Assembly (NCBI GenBank): GCA_028689655.1
Contig: JAQVCT010000003.1
Coordinates: 158,005-222,004 of the forward strand
From: Lachnospiraceae bacterium
GTDB lineage: Bacteria > Bacillota > Clostridia > Lachnospirales > Lachnospiraceae
Reading direction: 5' to 3'
Length of the DNA: 64,000 bases
Position 1 is the stretch's first letter; every line of letters starts with the position of its first letter. The notes beneath the pieces were generated by a model. It saw only the letters and a list, made by a program, of their open reading frames with translations, made no database searches and was not told the DNA's origin. A program made the translations under genes and the position numbers. This document shows positions 16,965-26,900 of this stretch, piece after piece.

Positions 16965-18953
16965 TTAAAACTGAAATTTCTCCAGCAGTGCTTTCAGTTC
17001 TGTTGATTGAGAGGATAATTCCTCGCTGGATGCAGCGCTTTCCTCCGCTGTAGCTGAGTTCGTCTCTATTACAGTGGCAATCTGATTGATGCCTTCTGTA
17101 ATCTGTGACGCTGCCTCCGCCTGCACATTGGATGCCGCTGCGATATTGGCAACTGAGATTTGTACCTCTCCCGCCTGCTCCACCACAGTATTCATGGATT
17201 CCGCTGTGATATCGGTGAGTTTCTTACCATCCTCCACTGCTTTGATGGCATTTTCGATGAGTGCTGTGGTATCCTTCGCTGCAGATGCACTTTGCTCTGC
17301 CAATTGCCGCACCTGATCTGCCACTACGGAGAATCCTTTTCCTGCCTCTCCTGCCCGTGCTGCCTCAATAGCTGCATTCAGGGACAGCAGGTTCGTCTGG
17401 CTGGCGATATCCTCGATACTCATGATAATATTAGCAATCTCATTGGATGCTTCCTTGATATGATCCATAGCCTGCGCTGTTTCTGTCATATGCCCATTGC
17501 TGTTTTGGATTTCCTGATTCATCTGCTCCACAATATTTTTCGCCGTATTTGCATTTTCTGCATTCTCTGATATTTTCTCGCTGATATCCGTAACCGTGGC
17601 TGTTAATTCTTCAATGGCACTTGCCTGGTCCGTTGCGCCCTCCGCCAATGCCTGAGATGCTTTTGACAGATCGTCTGCCCCTAATGACACATGTTCCGCA
17701 TTGTTATCGATTTCCTTCATGGCAGCATTCAGGGAGCTGACAATTGCTCTGAAAGAATCCGTAATCTCGCTGAAATCTCCCACATAATTTTGCTGTAACT
17801 GCAAGGTAAAGTTACCATTTGACAGTTCTTCCAGATTTTTACTGATGTCTTCTATGATCTCTTTCAGCCTCCTGATGGTCTGATATAGATTTTCCGTCAG
17901 AATCTCTGTTTCATCCTGTGTTTTCACGCGCTCCACCTCTGTGTGAAGATCCCCTGTTGCCAGCAATTTTAAACGCTCTACAGCACGAGTGATTGGTGTT
18001 GCAATCTCTTTACCCTTCTTGAACCCTACTCTCACTCCTATGATCGTACATCCCACTACTATAATCACAGTGATGATCAGGGATAAATAGAATTTTCCCA
18101 GGAACTGATTTCGCACGGCTACAACACCCACGCTCCATCCGTCAGACTCCGGTACAGGTGCGTAGGCAACGATCTTCGTCTTCCCATTGTATTTGAAGCT
18201 TCCTGTTCCATTTTCTCCCTTTGCCATCTTTTCGACAATTTTTCCAAATTTAGCCAGTTTCCGGTCTTCTTTTCCCTCCTGGATTCCATTTTCCACACCC
18301 ACGAGAGAGGAGTTTACATCTCCGATAGTCGTACCATTGGCATCTACCATAAATGCAGTTCCCTGGCTTCCCACCTGGATACCTCTGATAATATCATTGA
18401 TAAATTCCCCATCCGGTACATACACGACAGCCCCCACCGGTGTGGTATGGGGTATGCCATCCTGCCACAGCGGAGCCGCCACAGTCATGACTACCGCGCC
18501 CAGAATCTCGCTATAGGCTGGTGTTCCAATATAAGTCTCCCCCTTCATACAGGCCTGGAAATATTCTTTATCAGAAAGGTCCTCTCCTGTAAATACATTC
18601 TTACCATTCTGATCGAGCAGAATACCATCTTCAAAATTATGATCTTCCACACGCTGTTGTATGATGGCTTTTTTGTCCTCTACCGACCGCTCCGGATCTG
18701 CCAGGCGGGCAATACTTCCTGTCTCATAGGCAATAGCAGTGTATTCTCTTATAGATGCCGTTATCAGATCTCCTGCTACAACAGAGGTCTCATCTATGGT
18801 CTCCTCTACTGCACTTATTGATGATGTGTAGCTGAGATAAGACACAATTGTGCCTAACAGCAAATTACAGCATATGACCACCGCCGCAAATGAATATGCG
18901 ATTTTCTTCTCAATTCCAACAAATTCCTCTTTCGTCCGTTTCCTGCTCTTCAT
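16965..18953 (-). CDS. Methyl-accepting chemotaxis protein (Cache sensor)
   Basis: A 662-residue transmembrane chemoreceptor. A helix at residues 13-38, an extracytoplasmic double-Cache-type domain (to about 285), a second helix ([21 protein letters not shown]), a HAMP region and a long cytoplasmic signalling domain are visible. The tip that binds CheW/CheA is [42 protein letters not shown]. There is no C-terminal receptor-methylase tether. The ligand is unknown; Cache domains of this sort usually bind amino or organic acids. It stands alone, with no chemotaxis operon in the window. Confidence 0.93.
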   Translation of the reverse strand: MKSRKRTKEEFVGIEKKIAYSFAAVVICCNLLLGTIVSYLSYTSSISAVEETIDETSVVAGDLITASIREYTAIAYETGSIARLADPERSVEDKKAIIQQRVEDHNFEDGILLDQNGKNVFTGEDLSDKEYFQACMKGETYIGTPAYSEILGAVVMTVAAPLWQDGIPHTTPVGAVVYVPDGEFINDIIRGIQVGSQGTAFMVDANGTTIGDVNSSLVGVENGIQEGKEDRKLAKFGKIVEKMAKGENGTGSFKYNGKTKIVAYAPVPESDGWSVGVVAVRNQFLGKFYLSLIITVIIVVGCTIIGVRVGFKKGKEIATPITRAVERLKLLATGDLHTEVERVKTQDETEILTENLYQTIRRLKEIIEDISKNLEELSNGNFTLQLQQNYVGDFSEITDSFRAIVSSLNAAMKEIDNNAEHVSLGADDLSKASQALAEGATDQASAIEELTATVTDISEKISENAENANTAKNIVEQMNQEIQNSNGHMTETAQAMDHIKEASNEIANIIMSIEDIASQTNLLSLNAAIEAARAGEAGKGFSVVADQVRQLAEQSASAAKDTTALIENAIKAVEDGKKLTDITAESMNTVVEQAGEVQISVANIAAASNVQAEAASQITEGINQIATVIETNSATAEESAASSEELSSQSTELKALLEKFQF

Positions 18954-19274
18954 CTGTACTCCCTTCTGCAGGATTCAATTTCCTGCATACGTCCAGTCTC
19001 CCTGTCTGATTGCCGTAATACCGGCTCTGCTGCCTGCGCCATTTGGTGACATACGCCGGCTTCGCGATCTAATTATATTGAAAACAGCTAATAACTTTCG
19101 TTATCTGACATTTCACTATTTTCCTCTATATTTTTAACTATTAGATATACAAATTATATCATTATAAGGCAACTATTGGCAATATTAAGAAGTCACAAAA
19201 TTCATGCCTGAAATTTATTTTTAGATTTTGATCACAAAAAAAGAAGCAGTAAACAATTTCCACGTTTTCTGCTC
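18954..19274. other. Intergenic region without recognised content
   Basis: The 321 bp between the chemoreceptor and the ANTAR gene hold the chemoreceptor ribosome site (AAGGGAG), a possible minus-strand -10 TATAAT near 19071-19076, and AT-rich sequence. No open frame, repeat or strong hairpin was seen. Confidence 0.5.
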
Positions 19275-19823
19275 CTATACCTGCATCAGTGACAATACCA
19301 TCTGTGCTGTTTCCACCATATTAGTGCTACTGTCCATGCTGCATTTCTGTATGTATCTGTGGGCTTCCTCCTCGGTCATGTTGTTACGTTCCATGAGGAG
19401 GCGTTTTGCCTGTATGATCAAGTCCTCTTCTTCGCTGTTGCGGACCTTTGGTTTCGCCTTCCTCTTCTTGCGCCGACGCTCCATGGTCTGCACCATCATA
19501 TCCACCGTGCTCAGAAGATCATGCACCTTCAGGGGCATGGCAAGAGATACGATGTCCTCCTGCACTCTGCCGGTGAGCAGGTGCTGGGATGCCATGAGCA
19601 GCATCTCAAAGCCCGGTGGCAGGCAGTCATGCAGCTCATCATAGAGCATATCCGGCAGTTTGTATCCGCACAGTACCACAGCATCATTCAAACCGTCCGT
19701 AATAGCGATGGTCTGCGCCCCGGTGGTACATACGCCCACCACGGTATATCCATTTCGAACCAAAAGATTCCTAATACTTTTTGCCTCTTCTACTTTGGGA
19801 AGAGCCACTATGATTCCAGTCAC
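19275..19823 (-). CDS. ANTAR-domain antiterminator response regulator (NasT/AmiR-like)
   Basis: A 182-residue protein with a receiver-like N-terminal domain (residues 1-115) and a C-terminal ANTAR RNA-binding domain (about 125-180, EEDLIIQAKRLLMERNNMTEEEAHRYIQKCSMD). In the receiver, the region expected to hold the phosphorylated aspartate reads DAVVLCGYKLPD, without an obvious aspartate at the usual place, so control may not be by phosphorylation. ANTAR proteins bind hairpins with six-base loops and prevent termination, commonly at nitrogen genes. It follows glnA by 126 bp, and the glnA leader contains a fitting hairpin-terminator pair. The start is GTG 19823, after GGAGGTGA. Confidence 0.88.
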   Translation of the reverse strand: MTGIIVALPKVEEAKSIRNLLVRNGYTVVGVCTTGAQTIAITDGLNDAVVLCGYKLPDMLYDELHDCLPPGFEMLLMASQHLLTGRVQEDIVSLAMPLKVHDLLSTVDMMVQTMERRRKKRKAKPKVRNSEEEDLIIQAKRLLMERNNMTEEEAHRYIQKCSMDSSTNMVETAQMVLSLMQV

Positions 19824-19949
19824 ACGCTCACCTCCTTCATGCCCGAGATCCCACTTAAAACTGTTGGATCTTCACGATTCTGTCAATTATCTATGTCTCT
19901 GTAAGGCTTTGCTGTCACAAATCGCTTCCATGCAGCATAAAGCATGCGT

Positions 19950-21281
19950 CTAGATTCTGTATAAATATTGCTCAATTTCCCATGGCGTAACCTGTTCTGT
20001 GTATTCCTGCCATTCTTTTTTCTTGGCTTCCACATATTTCTCCATGACGTGTCTGCCCAGTGTCTGCCTTAGTAGATCATCCTGTTCCAATGCCAGCACT
20101 GCTTCCCGCAAGGTCAATGGAAGGGTATCGATTCCTTTTTCCTGACGTTCACTGTCAGTCATATCATATACATTGCCGTCCACACATGCCGGTGGCACGA
20201 TCTTATTTTTCATACCATCTAACCCTGCTCTCAGACAAACTGCCAGTGTGAGGTATGGATTGGCCGATGCATCAGGGCTTCGAAGCTCTATCCTGCAGTT
20301 TTCTTCCTTCGCCGCCGGAATACGGATCAATGGCCCTCTGTTCCGTGCACTCCATGCGATGTAGACCGGTGCTTCATACCCAGGTACCAGCCTCTTGTAG
20401 GAGTTGATCAATGGATTGCTGATAGCGGTCATTCCCTTCAGGTGTTTCATGATTCCACCGATAAAGTAGTATGCCTCCTGACTGAGATGATAGGAATCCT
20501 TCTCATCCCAAAAAATATTCTTTCCATTCTTTGACAAAGACATATTGATGTGCATACCGGAGCCATTCACCCCATATTTGGGCTTTGGCATAAAGGTAGC
20601 ATGAAGTCCGTGTCTCTTGGCAATGGTCTTCACTGCCAGCTTGAACGTCATGACGTTATCCGCTGTTTTCAGTGCATCATCATAACGGAAATCAATCTCA
20701 TGCTGTGCCGGTGCCATCTCATGGTGGGAAGCCTCCACTTCGAATCCCATGTCCTCCAACGTGAGTACAATGTCACGTCTTGCATTCTCTCCAAAGTCAA
20801 TCGGTCCCAGGTCGAAATAGCCTGCCTGCTCATGGGTCATGGTGGTAGGCAGCGTATTCTCATCTGTATCGAACAGGAAGAACTCGCATTCCGGACCTAC
20901 GTTAAAGGTATATCCCAGTTCCTCCGCTTCCCTCACTGCCATTTTCAGAATATGTCTTGGATCTCCCTCAAAGGGTTCCCCGTTAAAGCGATGTACATCG
21001 CAGATCAGTCGCGCCACCTTCCCCTGCTGTGGGCGCCATGGGAAAATAGCCAGTGAATCCAGATCCGGATAGAGATACATATCAGATTCCTCGATTCCTG
21101 CAAATCCTTCAATTGCAGAACCATCGAACATACACCCATTGTTCAGCGCTTTTTCCAGTTGGCTGGAAGTGATTGCCACATTTTTCATATTTCCAAAAAT
21201 ATCTGTAAACTGCAACCGAATAAATTCTACATCTTCCTCTTCCACAAGCTTGATGATATCCTCTTTGCTGTATTTACTCAT
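19950..21281 (-). CDS. glnA: Glutamine synthetase type I
   Basis: A 443-residue enzyme making glutamine from glutamate, ammonia and ATP. Landmarks: the [18 protein letters not shown] loop, [21 protein letters not shown], the [17 protein letters not shown] region and the R/E residues of [14 protein letters not shown]. The short form without the adenylylation insertion is typical of low-GC Firmicutes (GS I-alpha). ATG 21281 is chosen over 21308 because AAGGAAATG precedes it. An attenuator-like leader lies upstream and the ANTAR regulator downstream, so transcription is probably controlled after initiation. Confidence 0.97.
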   Translation of the reverse strand: MSKYSKEDIIKLVEEEDVEFIRLQFTDIFGNMKNVAITSSQLEKALNNGCMFDGSAIEGFAGIEESDMYLYPDLDSLAIFPWRPQQGKVARLICDVHRFNGEPFEGDPRHILKMAVREAEELGYTFNVGPECEFFLFDTDENTLPTTMTHEQAGYFDLGPIDFGENARRDIVLTLEDMGFEVEASHHEMAPAQHEIDFRYDDALKTADNVMTFKLAVKTIAKRHGLHATFMPKPKYGVNGSGMHINMSLSKNGKNIFWDEKDSYHLSQEAYYFIGGIMKHLKGMTAISNPLINSYKRLVPGYEAPVYIAWSARNRGPLIRIPAAKEENCRIELRSPDASANPYLTLAVCLRAGLDGMKNKIVPPACVDGNVYDMTDSERQEKGIDTLPLTLREAVLALEQDDLLRQTLGRHVMEKYVEAKKKEWQEYTEQVTPWEIEQYLYRI

Positions 21282-21432
21282 TTTTTCATTTCCTTTCTTT
21301 TCATCCATGATCCCTTTATCTGTTAAGATCTTTTATCCCGGAATCGCTTATATTCCCATTCATTCTAGTCTCTCAACTGTAACTTTTCAAGTAACTTGCC
21401 AGGTGGTTCCCATTGTAAATTATCAAAAATAC

Positions 21433-21507
21433 AAAAAAGACATTCCTACCCCTGTAAGAACGCCTTTGTTCTGTATTATAGTAACAGCTATTCTGTGCGT
21501 TTGTCAA
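21433..21507 (-). promoter_or_regulatory. glnA promoter and attenuator with a hexaloop hairpin
   Basis: On the minus strand TTGACA (21502-21507) is 18 bases from TACTAT (21478-21483). Next comes AGAAC-AAAGGC-GTTCT (21457-21472), a 5-bp hairpin with a six-base loop having A at position 1 and G at position 4, as ANTAR targets do. Its 3' arm overlaps an 11-pair terminator stem (21439-21464, loop AGGG) followed by TTTTTT (21433-21438). The two structures exclude each other, so binding of the hexaloop hairpin would favour readthrough into glnA. Only one hexaloop hairpin is visible, whereas ANTAR sites usually have two, and the start site would have to lie at its very edge. Confidence 0.5.
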
Positions 21508-21543
21508 TACGAATTCCGTCTATTTTCCCTGTTTTTATCCATT

Positions 21544-21692
21544 GTAACTATTCAGAACCTCATGCGCAAAATCGCTTCTTCGAAGCTTTCCTTTTGCTTA
21601 TGTGGTTACTTCGCCAAGTAAATTCATAAAAATCAGCTCATGCAAGCATGATTCGCATATTTTTATGAATTTACTTGGCTCTGAATAGTTAC
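21544..21692. mobile_element. MITE-like palindromic element (family C), copy 1
   Basis: A 149-bp element with perfect 13-bp terminal inverted repeats, GTAACTATTCAGA and TCTGAATAGTTAC. Inside is a 21-bp perfect stem whose arms start GCCAAGTAAATTC and end GAATTTACTTGGC. A copy about 95% identical lies in inverted orientation at 63727-63873. It has no coding capacity. It sits between the glnA promoter and the start of the small membrane protein gene. No clear target duplication was seen. Confidence 0.75.
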
Positions 21693-21755
21693 CATTTTGT
21701 AATATATTCCCATATTGATTCATAATATTAGTAAAAACATGTTATGAGGCTTGCT

Positions 21756-22205
21756 ATGAGTTCAAAAACGAAGATTGTCGTACTTCATATGAAGGAATTA
21801 GTCTATACAGGTATCTTTGCATTGCTTGGCATCCTGTTCATCGTACTGATTATTATCATGTTCTTACCCGGAAGCAAGGATGCAAAAGAAACTGCCTCCA
21901 CCAGTATCTATCAGCCTGGTGTGTATTCCACCACGCTCACCCTGGGGGGAAATTCCATCGATATTGAAGTGGTGGTAGATGAAAATAATATTAATTCCAT
22001 CCGATTAGTCAATCTGGACGAAGCAGTTGCCACCATGTATCCTCTGATAGAATCCTCTTTTCAGGATCTGGTCAATCAGATCTGTGAGAGCCAGTCCCTG
22101 GATGGCATTACATATTCCGATGACAACAAATACACCACCCTGGTTCTCCTGGACGCCATCTCCACCTCTCTGGATAAAGCCCGCACCTCAGACGCCACTG
22201 AATAA
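21756..22205 (+). CDS. Membrane-anchored small protein, FMN-binding-domain-like
   Basis: A 149-residue protein with one N-terminal helix (about residues 12-38, YTGIFALLGILFIVLIIIMFL) and an extracytoplasmic domain. The pattern PGVYSTTLTLGGNSIDIEVVVDENNINSIRLV followed by DGITYSDDNKYTTLVLLDAI recalls FMN_bind domains of RnfG/NqrC, but the flavinylation motif (S/T-GAT) is absent. It may be a degenerate member or an unrelated domain of the same shape. ATG 21756 is preferred because GAGG lies six bases upstream; an ATG at 21744 is also in frame. Function unknown. Confidence 0.65.
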   Translation: MSSKTKIVVLHMKELVYTGIFALLGILFIVLIIIMFLPGSKDAKETASTSIYQPGVYSTTLTLGGNSIDIEVVVDENNINSIRLVNLDEAVATMYPLIESSFQDLVNQICESQSLDGITYSDDNKYTTLVLLDAISTSLDKARTSDATE

Positions 22206-22229
22206 CCGAAGTTAGTCTCGGCTGTGTCC

Positions 22230-22487
22230 CACAGAAAAAGGCTCCACACCCCTATGCAAGCAACAGCATACTGTGGTGAATTTCTAAGTGTTAAACAGAA
22301 GAACTTTCATTATTTTCTAAGGTTCACGATGACCGGCTGACACAAATCATCCATGATTTGAGGTCAGCCTAGCGAATACGTCCTGTATTCGCTTCATCTG
22401 TCAACGAAGTTCTTCTGTTCATCACTAAGTAATTCTACCACAGTATCTGAATTAGCTTTGCATAGGGGTGTGAAGCCTTTTTCTGTG
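22230..22487. repeat. 258-bp near-perfect inverted repeat, giant hairpin 1
   Basis: The outer 32 bases of each end pair with one mismatch and one bulge (arms CACAGAAAAAGGCT... and ...AGCCTTTTTCTGTG). A second arm pair follows (from about 22267 and up to about 22446, including AACAGAAGAACTT with AAGTTCTTCTGTT). The centre contains two more hairpins, GGCTGAC...GTCAGCC and GCGAATAC-GTCC-GTATTCGC. No open frame is present. It lies between convergent genes. Confidence 0.85.
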
Positions 22488-22586
22488 ATCTACATCAACG
22501 ACTACAAATAGAACCATTGCAAATCTTAAAGTGTAAATATATGTTGTCAGCATCTATCAATCAGGCTGCAATCGTAAACTATGAAT

Positions 22587-22840
22587 AAAAACAGATGACG
22601 GCAGGCTTCCTGCATGGATAATTCATAACTCATGTTCCAAAAATGTTAATGCCAGGCAGAAGAAATATGGATAAACAGCAATTCCCTCACAGGGATGTGA
22701 AGGAAAGCCCTTTAGAAGCCACGATGGCTTCTAAAGGGCGGTTGCGTACGTTATCAATACCTGACTATTTCTTCTGTCTGACATTTACTTTTTAACATGA
22801 GTTTTGTTTCCATGCAGGAAGCCTGCCGCCATCTGTTTTT
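22587..22840. repeat. 254-bp near-perfect inverted repeat, giant hairpin 2
   Basis: The outer 32 bases of each end pair with one mismatch (arms AAAAACAGATGACGG... and ...CCGCCATCTGTTTTT). A second arm pair includes AACTCATGTT/AACATGAGTT and CAGAAGAAATA/TATTTCTTCTG. A central 14-bp perfect stem, GCCCTTTAGAAGCC with GGCTTCTAAAGGGC, crowns it. Same architecture as hairpin 1, 99 bp away, but different sequence. It ends 41 bp from the glgP stop, so glgP transcripts run into it. Confidence 0.85.
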
Positions 22841-22881
22841 CAAAGTCTGCAGTTGCAGCCTCACCAATCTGGATCTGATTC

Positions 22882-25206
22882 TTACTCTGTTAATTTCCAG
22901 ATATCGCGGTTGTACTCTGCGATGGTTCTGTCGGATGAGAAAAATCCTGCTTTTGCGATGTTCACTAACATCATTCTCTTCCATTTCTCCTGATTCTCAT
23001 AGTCCTTGAACATTCTGTCCTTGGTGGCAATATAGTCCTCCAGATCCAGTAATGTCATGAACCAGTCTTTATTTAACAGCTCTTTATATAATCTTTCCAG
23101 ATTCTCTTTATGTCCGGCTTTCAGTGCCTGGGGTCCTACGATGAAGTCTACCGCTTCTTTGATCACTGGAGATTTTGCATAGTAATCTTTTGATACATAA
23201 TCCGATTTATCATAATGGGCAATGACCTGCTCGCTCTTCTCACCGAATATATAGATGTTGTCATCTCCCACCAGATCATCGATCTCCACATTGGCACCGT
23301 CCGAGGTGCCAAGGGTAACTGCACCGTTCAGCATGAATTTCATATTGCCTGTTCCGGAAGCTTCCTTGGAGGCAAGGGAGATCTGTTCTGAAATATCACA
23401 TGCCGGGATGAGTTTCTCCGCTTTGCTTACATTGTAATTCTCCACCATAAGAACTTTCATGTATGGATTTACATCGGGATCATTATTCACGATCTCCTGT
23501 AATACCAGCAATAGGTGAATGATGTCCTGAGCGATCACATAAGCCGGAGCTGCCTTTGCACCAAATACAAAAGTCATTGGTGTGGTAGGTTTCCTGCCAG
23601 ATTTGATCTCCAGATACTTGTGGATGATATAAAGGGCGTTCATCTGCTGACGTTTGTACTCATGTAATCTCTTGATCTGAATATCAAAGATGGAGTCTGG
23701 ATTTAATTCTACCCCCTGGGTCTCTTTGATGAAGTCCACCAACTGCTGTTTCTTCTCTTTTTTGATGGATACCAGAGAATTCAGTACTGCTTCATCATCC
23801 TTGAATTCCAGCAGTTTTTCCAGTCTGCAGGCGTCCTTCTTATAGCTGTCACCGATGGTCTCCGTGAGGAAGGCTGCCAATTCACGGTTGCAGGATAATA
23901 ACCATCTGCGGAAGGTAATGCCGTTGGTCTTGTTATTGAATTTTTCAGGATAGATATCATAAAAATGTTTTAATTCTGTACCTTTAAGAATCTCTGTGTG
24001 GATGGCAGCGACACCGTTTACGCTGAAGCCGTAATGAATGTCAATGTGTGCCATGTGTACACGATTTTGTTTGTCAATGATCTGTACCTTTGGATCTTTG
24101 TATTTGGCTGCCACACGTTTGTCTAATTCCTTGATAATGGGCACTAACTGTGGTACCACTTTCTCCAGATATGCCAGGGGCCATTTCTCCAGTGCTTCTG
24201 CCAGGATGGTGTGATTCGTGTAAGCACAGGTCTTGCTCACCACGTCGATTGCCTCGTCCAAGGTAAATGCCTTTTCGTCCATGAGGATTCTGATAAGTTC
24301 CGGAATGACCATGGTTGGGTGAGTATCATTGATCTGAATCACCGCATGTTTGTGCATCTGACGAAGATCATACTGTTTTTCCCTCATCTCTTTTAAGATG
24401 AGCTGTGCCGCATTGCTTACCATAAAATACTGCTGATAGATACGAAGGAGCTGTCCTGCCTCATCGGAATCGTCCGGATAGAGGAATAAGGTAAGGTTCT
24501 TCTCGATATCCTCCTTATCAAAGTCAATTCCTTTTTTCACAATGCTCTCGTCTACGGTTTCGATATCGAACAGTCTTAACTTGTTCATGCCGTTGTTATA
24601 TCCCACCACATCAATATCGTATAATCTGGAAGTCACTTTCTTATCTCCAAAGTTCACATCAAAAGTAACCTCTGTCTTGTTCAGCCAGGACTGCGCCTGA
24701 ATCCAGTCATTTTTCTCTGCGCACTGCAATTTATCTTTAAATACCTGTTTGAACAGACCGAAATGATAATTCAATCCAATGCCCTCTCCCGGTAATCCCA
24801 ATGTTGCGATGGAATCCAGGAAACATGCTGCAAGTCTTCCAAGTCCGCCATTTCCAAGGGATGGCTCCGGCTCTACTTCCTCGATTGCGCTTAATGATTT
24901 TCCATTTTCTGTGAGAATTTCATCCAATTTATCATAGACTCCAAGGTTGATCAAATTGTTGGATAACAATTTACCGATGAGGAACTCTGCTGAGATATAG
25001 TATATTTTCTTGTCCCCTGAAATAGGTGTTGTAATGTCTGCCAGACCTTTTGCCAGTCTTAAAATTGCAAAATATAATTCTTCATTGTCACATGCTTTTA
25101 TGTCTTTTTGATACATTTCCTGTGTAAATATCTGTAATTGCTTTTCTAAGTTCATTATCATAACCTCTCTTTGCATTTTTAATTCTAATGTCATTTCCTG
25201 TGCCAT
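22882..25206 (-). CDS. glgP: Glycogen/maltodextrin phosphorylase (GT35)
   Basis: A 774-residue PLP enzyme releasing glucose-1-phosphate from alpha-1,4-glucans. The N-terminal region has [13 protein letters not shown] and [21 protein letters not shown]; the PLP lysine is in [28 protein letters not shown]. Length and motifs are normal. ATG 25206 follows AAGGAGG. With MalQ and the ABC importer it degrades imported maltodextrins or stored glycogen. Its promoter has a perfect LacI-type operator, and a LacI gene lies directly upstream. Confidence 0.96.
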   Translation of the reverse strand: MAQEMTLELKMQREVMIMNLEKQLQIFTQEMYQKDIKACDNEELYFAILRLAKGLADITTPISGDKKIYYISAEFLIGKLLSNNLINLGVYDKLDEILTENGKSLSAIEEVEPEPSLGNGGLGRLAACFLDSIATLGLPGEGIGLNYHFGLFKQVFKDKLQCAEKNDWIQAQSWLNKTEVTFDVNFGDKKVTSRLYDIDVVGYNNGMNKLRLFDIETVDESIVKKGIDFDKEDIEKNLTLFLYPDDSDEAGQLLRIYQQYFMVSNAAQLILKEMREKQYDLRQMHKHAVIQINDTHPTMVIPELIRILMDEKAFTLDEAIDVVSKTCAYTNHTILAEALEKWPLAYLEKVVPQLVPIIKELDKRVAAKYKDPKVQIIDKQNRVHMAHIDIHYGFSVNGVAAIHTEILKGTELKHFYDIYPEKFNNKTNGITFRRWLLSCNRELAAFLTETIGDSYKKDACRLEKLLEFKDDEAVLNSLVSIKKEKKQQLVDFIKETQGVELNPDSIFDIQIKRLHEYKRQQMNALYIIHKYLEIKSGRKPTTPMTFVFGAKAAPAYVIAQDIIHLLLVLQEIVNNDPDVNPYMKVLMVENYNVSKAEKLIPACDISEQISLASKEASGTGNMKFMLNGAVTLGTSDGANVEIDDLVGDDNIYIFGEKSEQVIAHYDKSDYVSKDYYAKSPVIKEAVDFIVGPQALKAGHKENLERLYKELLNKDWFMTLLDLEDYIATKDRMFKDYENQEKWKRMMLVNIAKAGFFSSDRTIAEYNRDIWKLTE

Positions 25207-25380
25207 CTTCTGATCCTCCTTATGGTAATGCCCTCTCACATGTGTTCACGTTCGACGGCAGGTCGCCGGAACCATCTCAATATGATACTGGGTATCATGG
25301 GTTCCTCCTCAGTACCGACTCTGATATACGACTCGTCACCTGCGAATCTGTTTTTCCTGTACACTTGTCTTATCGTTTAC

Positions 25381-25409
25381 AATCTAACATAGGAAAACGT
25401 TTTCCGCAA
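25381..25409 (-). promoter_or_regulatory. glgP promoter with LacI-type operator in the spacer
   Basis: On the minus strand TTGCGG (25404-25409) and TAGATT (25381-25386) are 17 bases apart. The spacer holds the perfect palindrome GGAAAACGTTTTCC (25392-25405), a typical LacI-family site. A close variant lies before the LacI gene at 26641-26654. Confidence 0.72.
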
Positions 25410-25487
25410 GCCTTTATTTTTATTTTTCGCAATATTTACATTTTATAGACTCTTCTGATGTGGATCATGGAGCACTTTATACACCTG

Positions 25488-26477
25488 TCAGCATATAATA
25501 TCCAGATACTGCATCCGCACCATCTCGTAGTCCAGCACTATGTTTTTGCCCTCGTTTTCCTCCATGAGACTGTACAGTTCACGCACTGCCTCCCCTGATA
25601 TCCTGGCGAAATTCTGTCTCACGGTATTCATCTGTTTGCCCACATATCCCATGAGCATGATACCGTCAAATCCACATACGGGACGGAATATGTCCATCTC
25701 TGTCAATGCTTTCATGGCACCGATTGCCATGAGATCCGAGGCACATACTACTATATCTTTATGCTGTCCGTATTGAAAAGTTAATTTTCTCGCTTCCAGT
25801 TCACTGAAATTGCCATAGCGCACCAGCATGGTGAGCTTGAGCTCCTGCACCAGTTGATTCATTCCCTTTAGCCGTTCATCTGTCACATATCCATTTTTCT
25901 TTCCCGCAATATAGAGGACACGCTTTGCGTTATTTTCCAGTATGGTCTTTTTGGCAATATCATATTGTGCCCTTTTATGATCGATCCATACAGAACTGGT
26001 GGTGGCATTCACGATGGGGGCATCCACGATGACGATCTTGAATCTCTCTGCCTGTATCAATTCGTGCAACACGTAATCATCCTTTGACAGCCCGCATATG
26101 ATGATTCCTGCAATATTCTGGGACAGGAAATACCGGGTGATCTCCTCATAAGTCATGTCCTGAATCATGGAAAAAAATACAGTGACAAGATCCAGATTAT
26201 ATTCCTTTGCCTGGCGGATGGCACCTGCCATATACTGCATCCCGATCTCATCAATTGCCTGGGTCTGGGCATTGAGGTTGATGAGCAGCGCGATTCTGCC
26301 GGACTTTTTGGATGATAAGGCCGCTGCGATGGCATTGGGCACAAAACCCAGTTCCGCAATGGCTCTATTCACTTTTTCCTTCGTGGCAACACTCACGTTT
26401 GGGTAGTTATTTAACACTTTGGATACGGTGGAGATTGCCACCCCTGCCTGCCTTGCCACATCTTTGATGGATACCAT
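25488..26477 (-). CDS. LacI family regulator, probable repressor of glgP
   Basis: A 329-residue repressor with the lac-type helix-turn-helix MVSIKDVARQAGVAISTVSKVLNNYPNVSVATKEKV and hinge AIAAALSSKKSG, then the two-lobed effector domain. The end of that domain is divergent from the usual pattern (CGFDGIMLMGYVGKQMNTVRQNFARISGEAVRELYSL). ATG 26477 follows AAAGGAG. It is upstream of glgP on the same strand but in a separate transcript. The same GGAAA-CG-TTTCC operator in both promoters suggests it represses itself and glgP. Effector unknown, probably a maltodextrin or hexose phosphate. Confidence 0.88.
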   Translation of the reverse strand: MVSIKDVARQAGVAISTVSKVLNNYPNVSVATKEKVNRAIAELGFVPNAIAAALSSKKSGRIALLINLNAQTQAIDEIGMQYMAGAIRQAKEYNLDLVTVFFSMIQDMTYEEITRYFLSQNIAGIIICGLSKDDYVLHELIQAERFKIVIVDAPIVNATTSSVWIDHKRAQYDIAKKTILENNAKRVLYIAGKKNGYVTDERLKGMNQLVQELKLTMLVRYGNFSELEARKLTFQYGQHKDIVVCASDLMAIGAMKALTEMDIFRPVCGFDGIMLMGYVGKQMNTVRQNFARISGEAVRELYSLMEENEGKNIVLDYEMVRMQYLDIIC

Positions 26478-26512
26478 AACTACATTACTCCTTTATTTAG
26501 GGTGCTTCCTCT

Positions 26513-26636
26513 TGACTCTGCTTAGATAAGCAGACTCGAAAGCTTCGCTTTCTCGTTCGCGTTGCTCGTCAATTCTCAATCTGATAGTGCTTTGATGCAA
26601 GCATCAGCACTACATCTTTCGATTTGACTCTGCTTA
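26513..26636. repeat. Hairpin cluster flanked by a 13-bp direct repeat in the LacI leader
   Basis: TTGACTCTGCTTA occurs at 26513-26525 and 26624-26636. Between them are three short hairpins: CTGCTTA-GA-TAAGCAG, GAAAGC-TTC-GCTTTC and AGTGCT-TT-GATGC...GCATC-A-GCACT. The block could be a small mobile repeat bounded by a duplication, or a structured leader. It lies in the 423-bp gap 26478-26900. Confidence 0.55.
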
Positions 26637-26640
26637 TCGC

Positions 26641-26700
26641 GGAAATCGTTTTCCGGTAGTTTATATTGTGTATCTTAGCAGATGTTTTCTCATAATACAA
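26641..26700 (-). promoter_or_regulatory. Promoter of the LacI gene with its own operator
   Basis: On the minus strand TTGTAT (26695-26700) and TAAGAT (26672-26677) are 17 bases apart. GGAAATCGTTTTCC (26641-26654) lies just downstream, one base from the glgP operator in each arm's centre. This predicts autorepression. Confidence 0.6.
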
Positions 26701-26730
26701 GTTCTATCATTTCATTTGAAATGATTACTC

Positions 26731-26777
26731 AAAAAAGCGATCGCATCACAGCAGCTAAACTATGACGCAATCGCTTT
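26731..26777 (-). terminator. Terminator after the DUF2207 gene
   Basis: AAAGCGATCGCATC (26734-26747) pairs with GACGCAATCGCTTT (26764-26777) with one mismatch, and a TTTTTT tract follows on the minus strand. Confidence 0.75.
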
Positions 26778-26779
26778 CT

Positions 26780-26880
26780 ATTCTCTTGCTTTGTTTCCTT
26801 TACTCTGTCTTCCCTTACTCTGTTTTCTTTTACTCTGTTTTCTTTTACTCTGTTTCCTCTTACTCTGTTTCTCCCGCCCT
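26780..26880. repeat. 15-bp pyrimidine-rich tandem repeat after the DUF2207 gene
   Basis: Imperfect units of the form TTACTCTGTTTTCTT are repeated about six times directly after the DUF2207 stop codon. Read in another minus-strand frame they would encode pentapeptides such as NRVKE, but this frame has no start of its own. Confidence 0.8.
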
Positions 26881-26900
26881 GCTTCTCAGGCTTTGGAATA

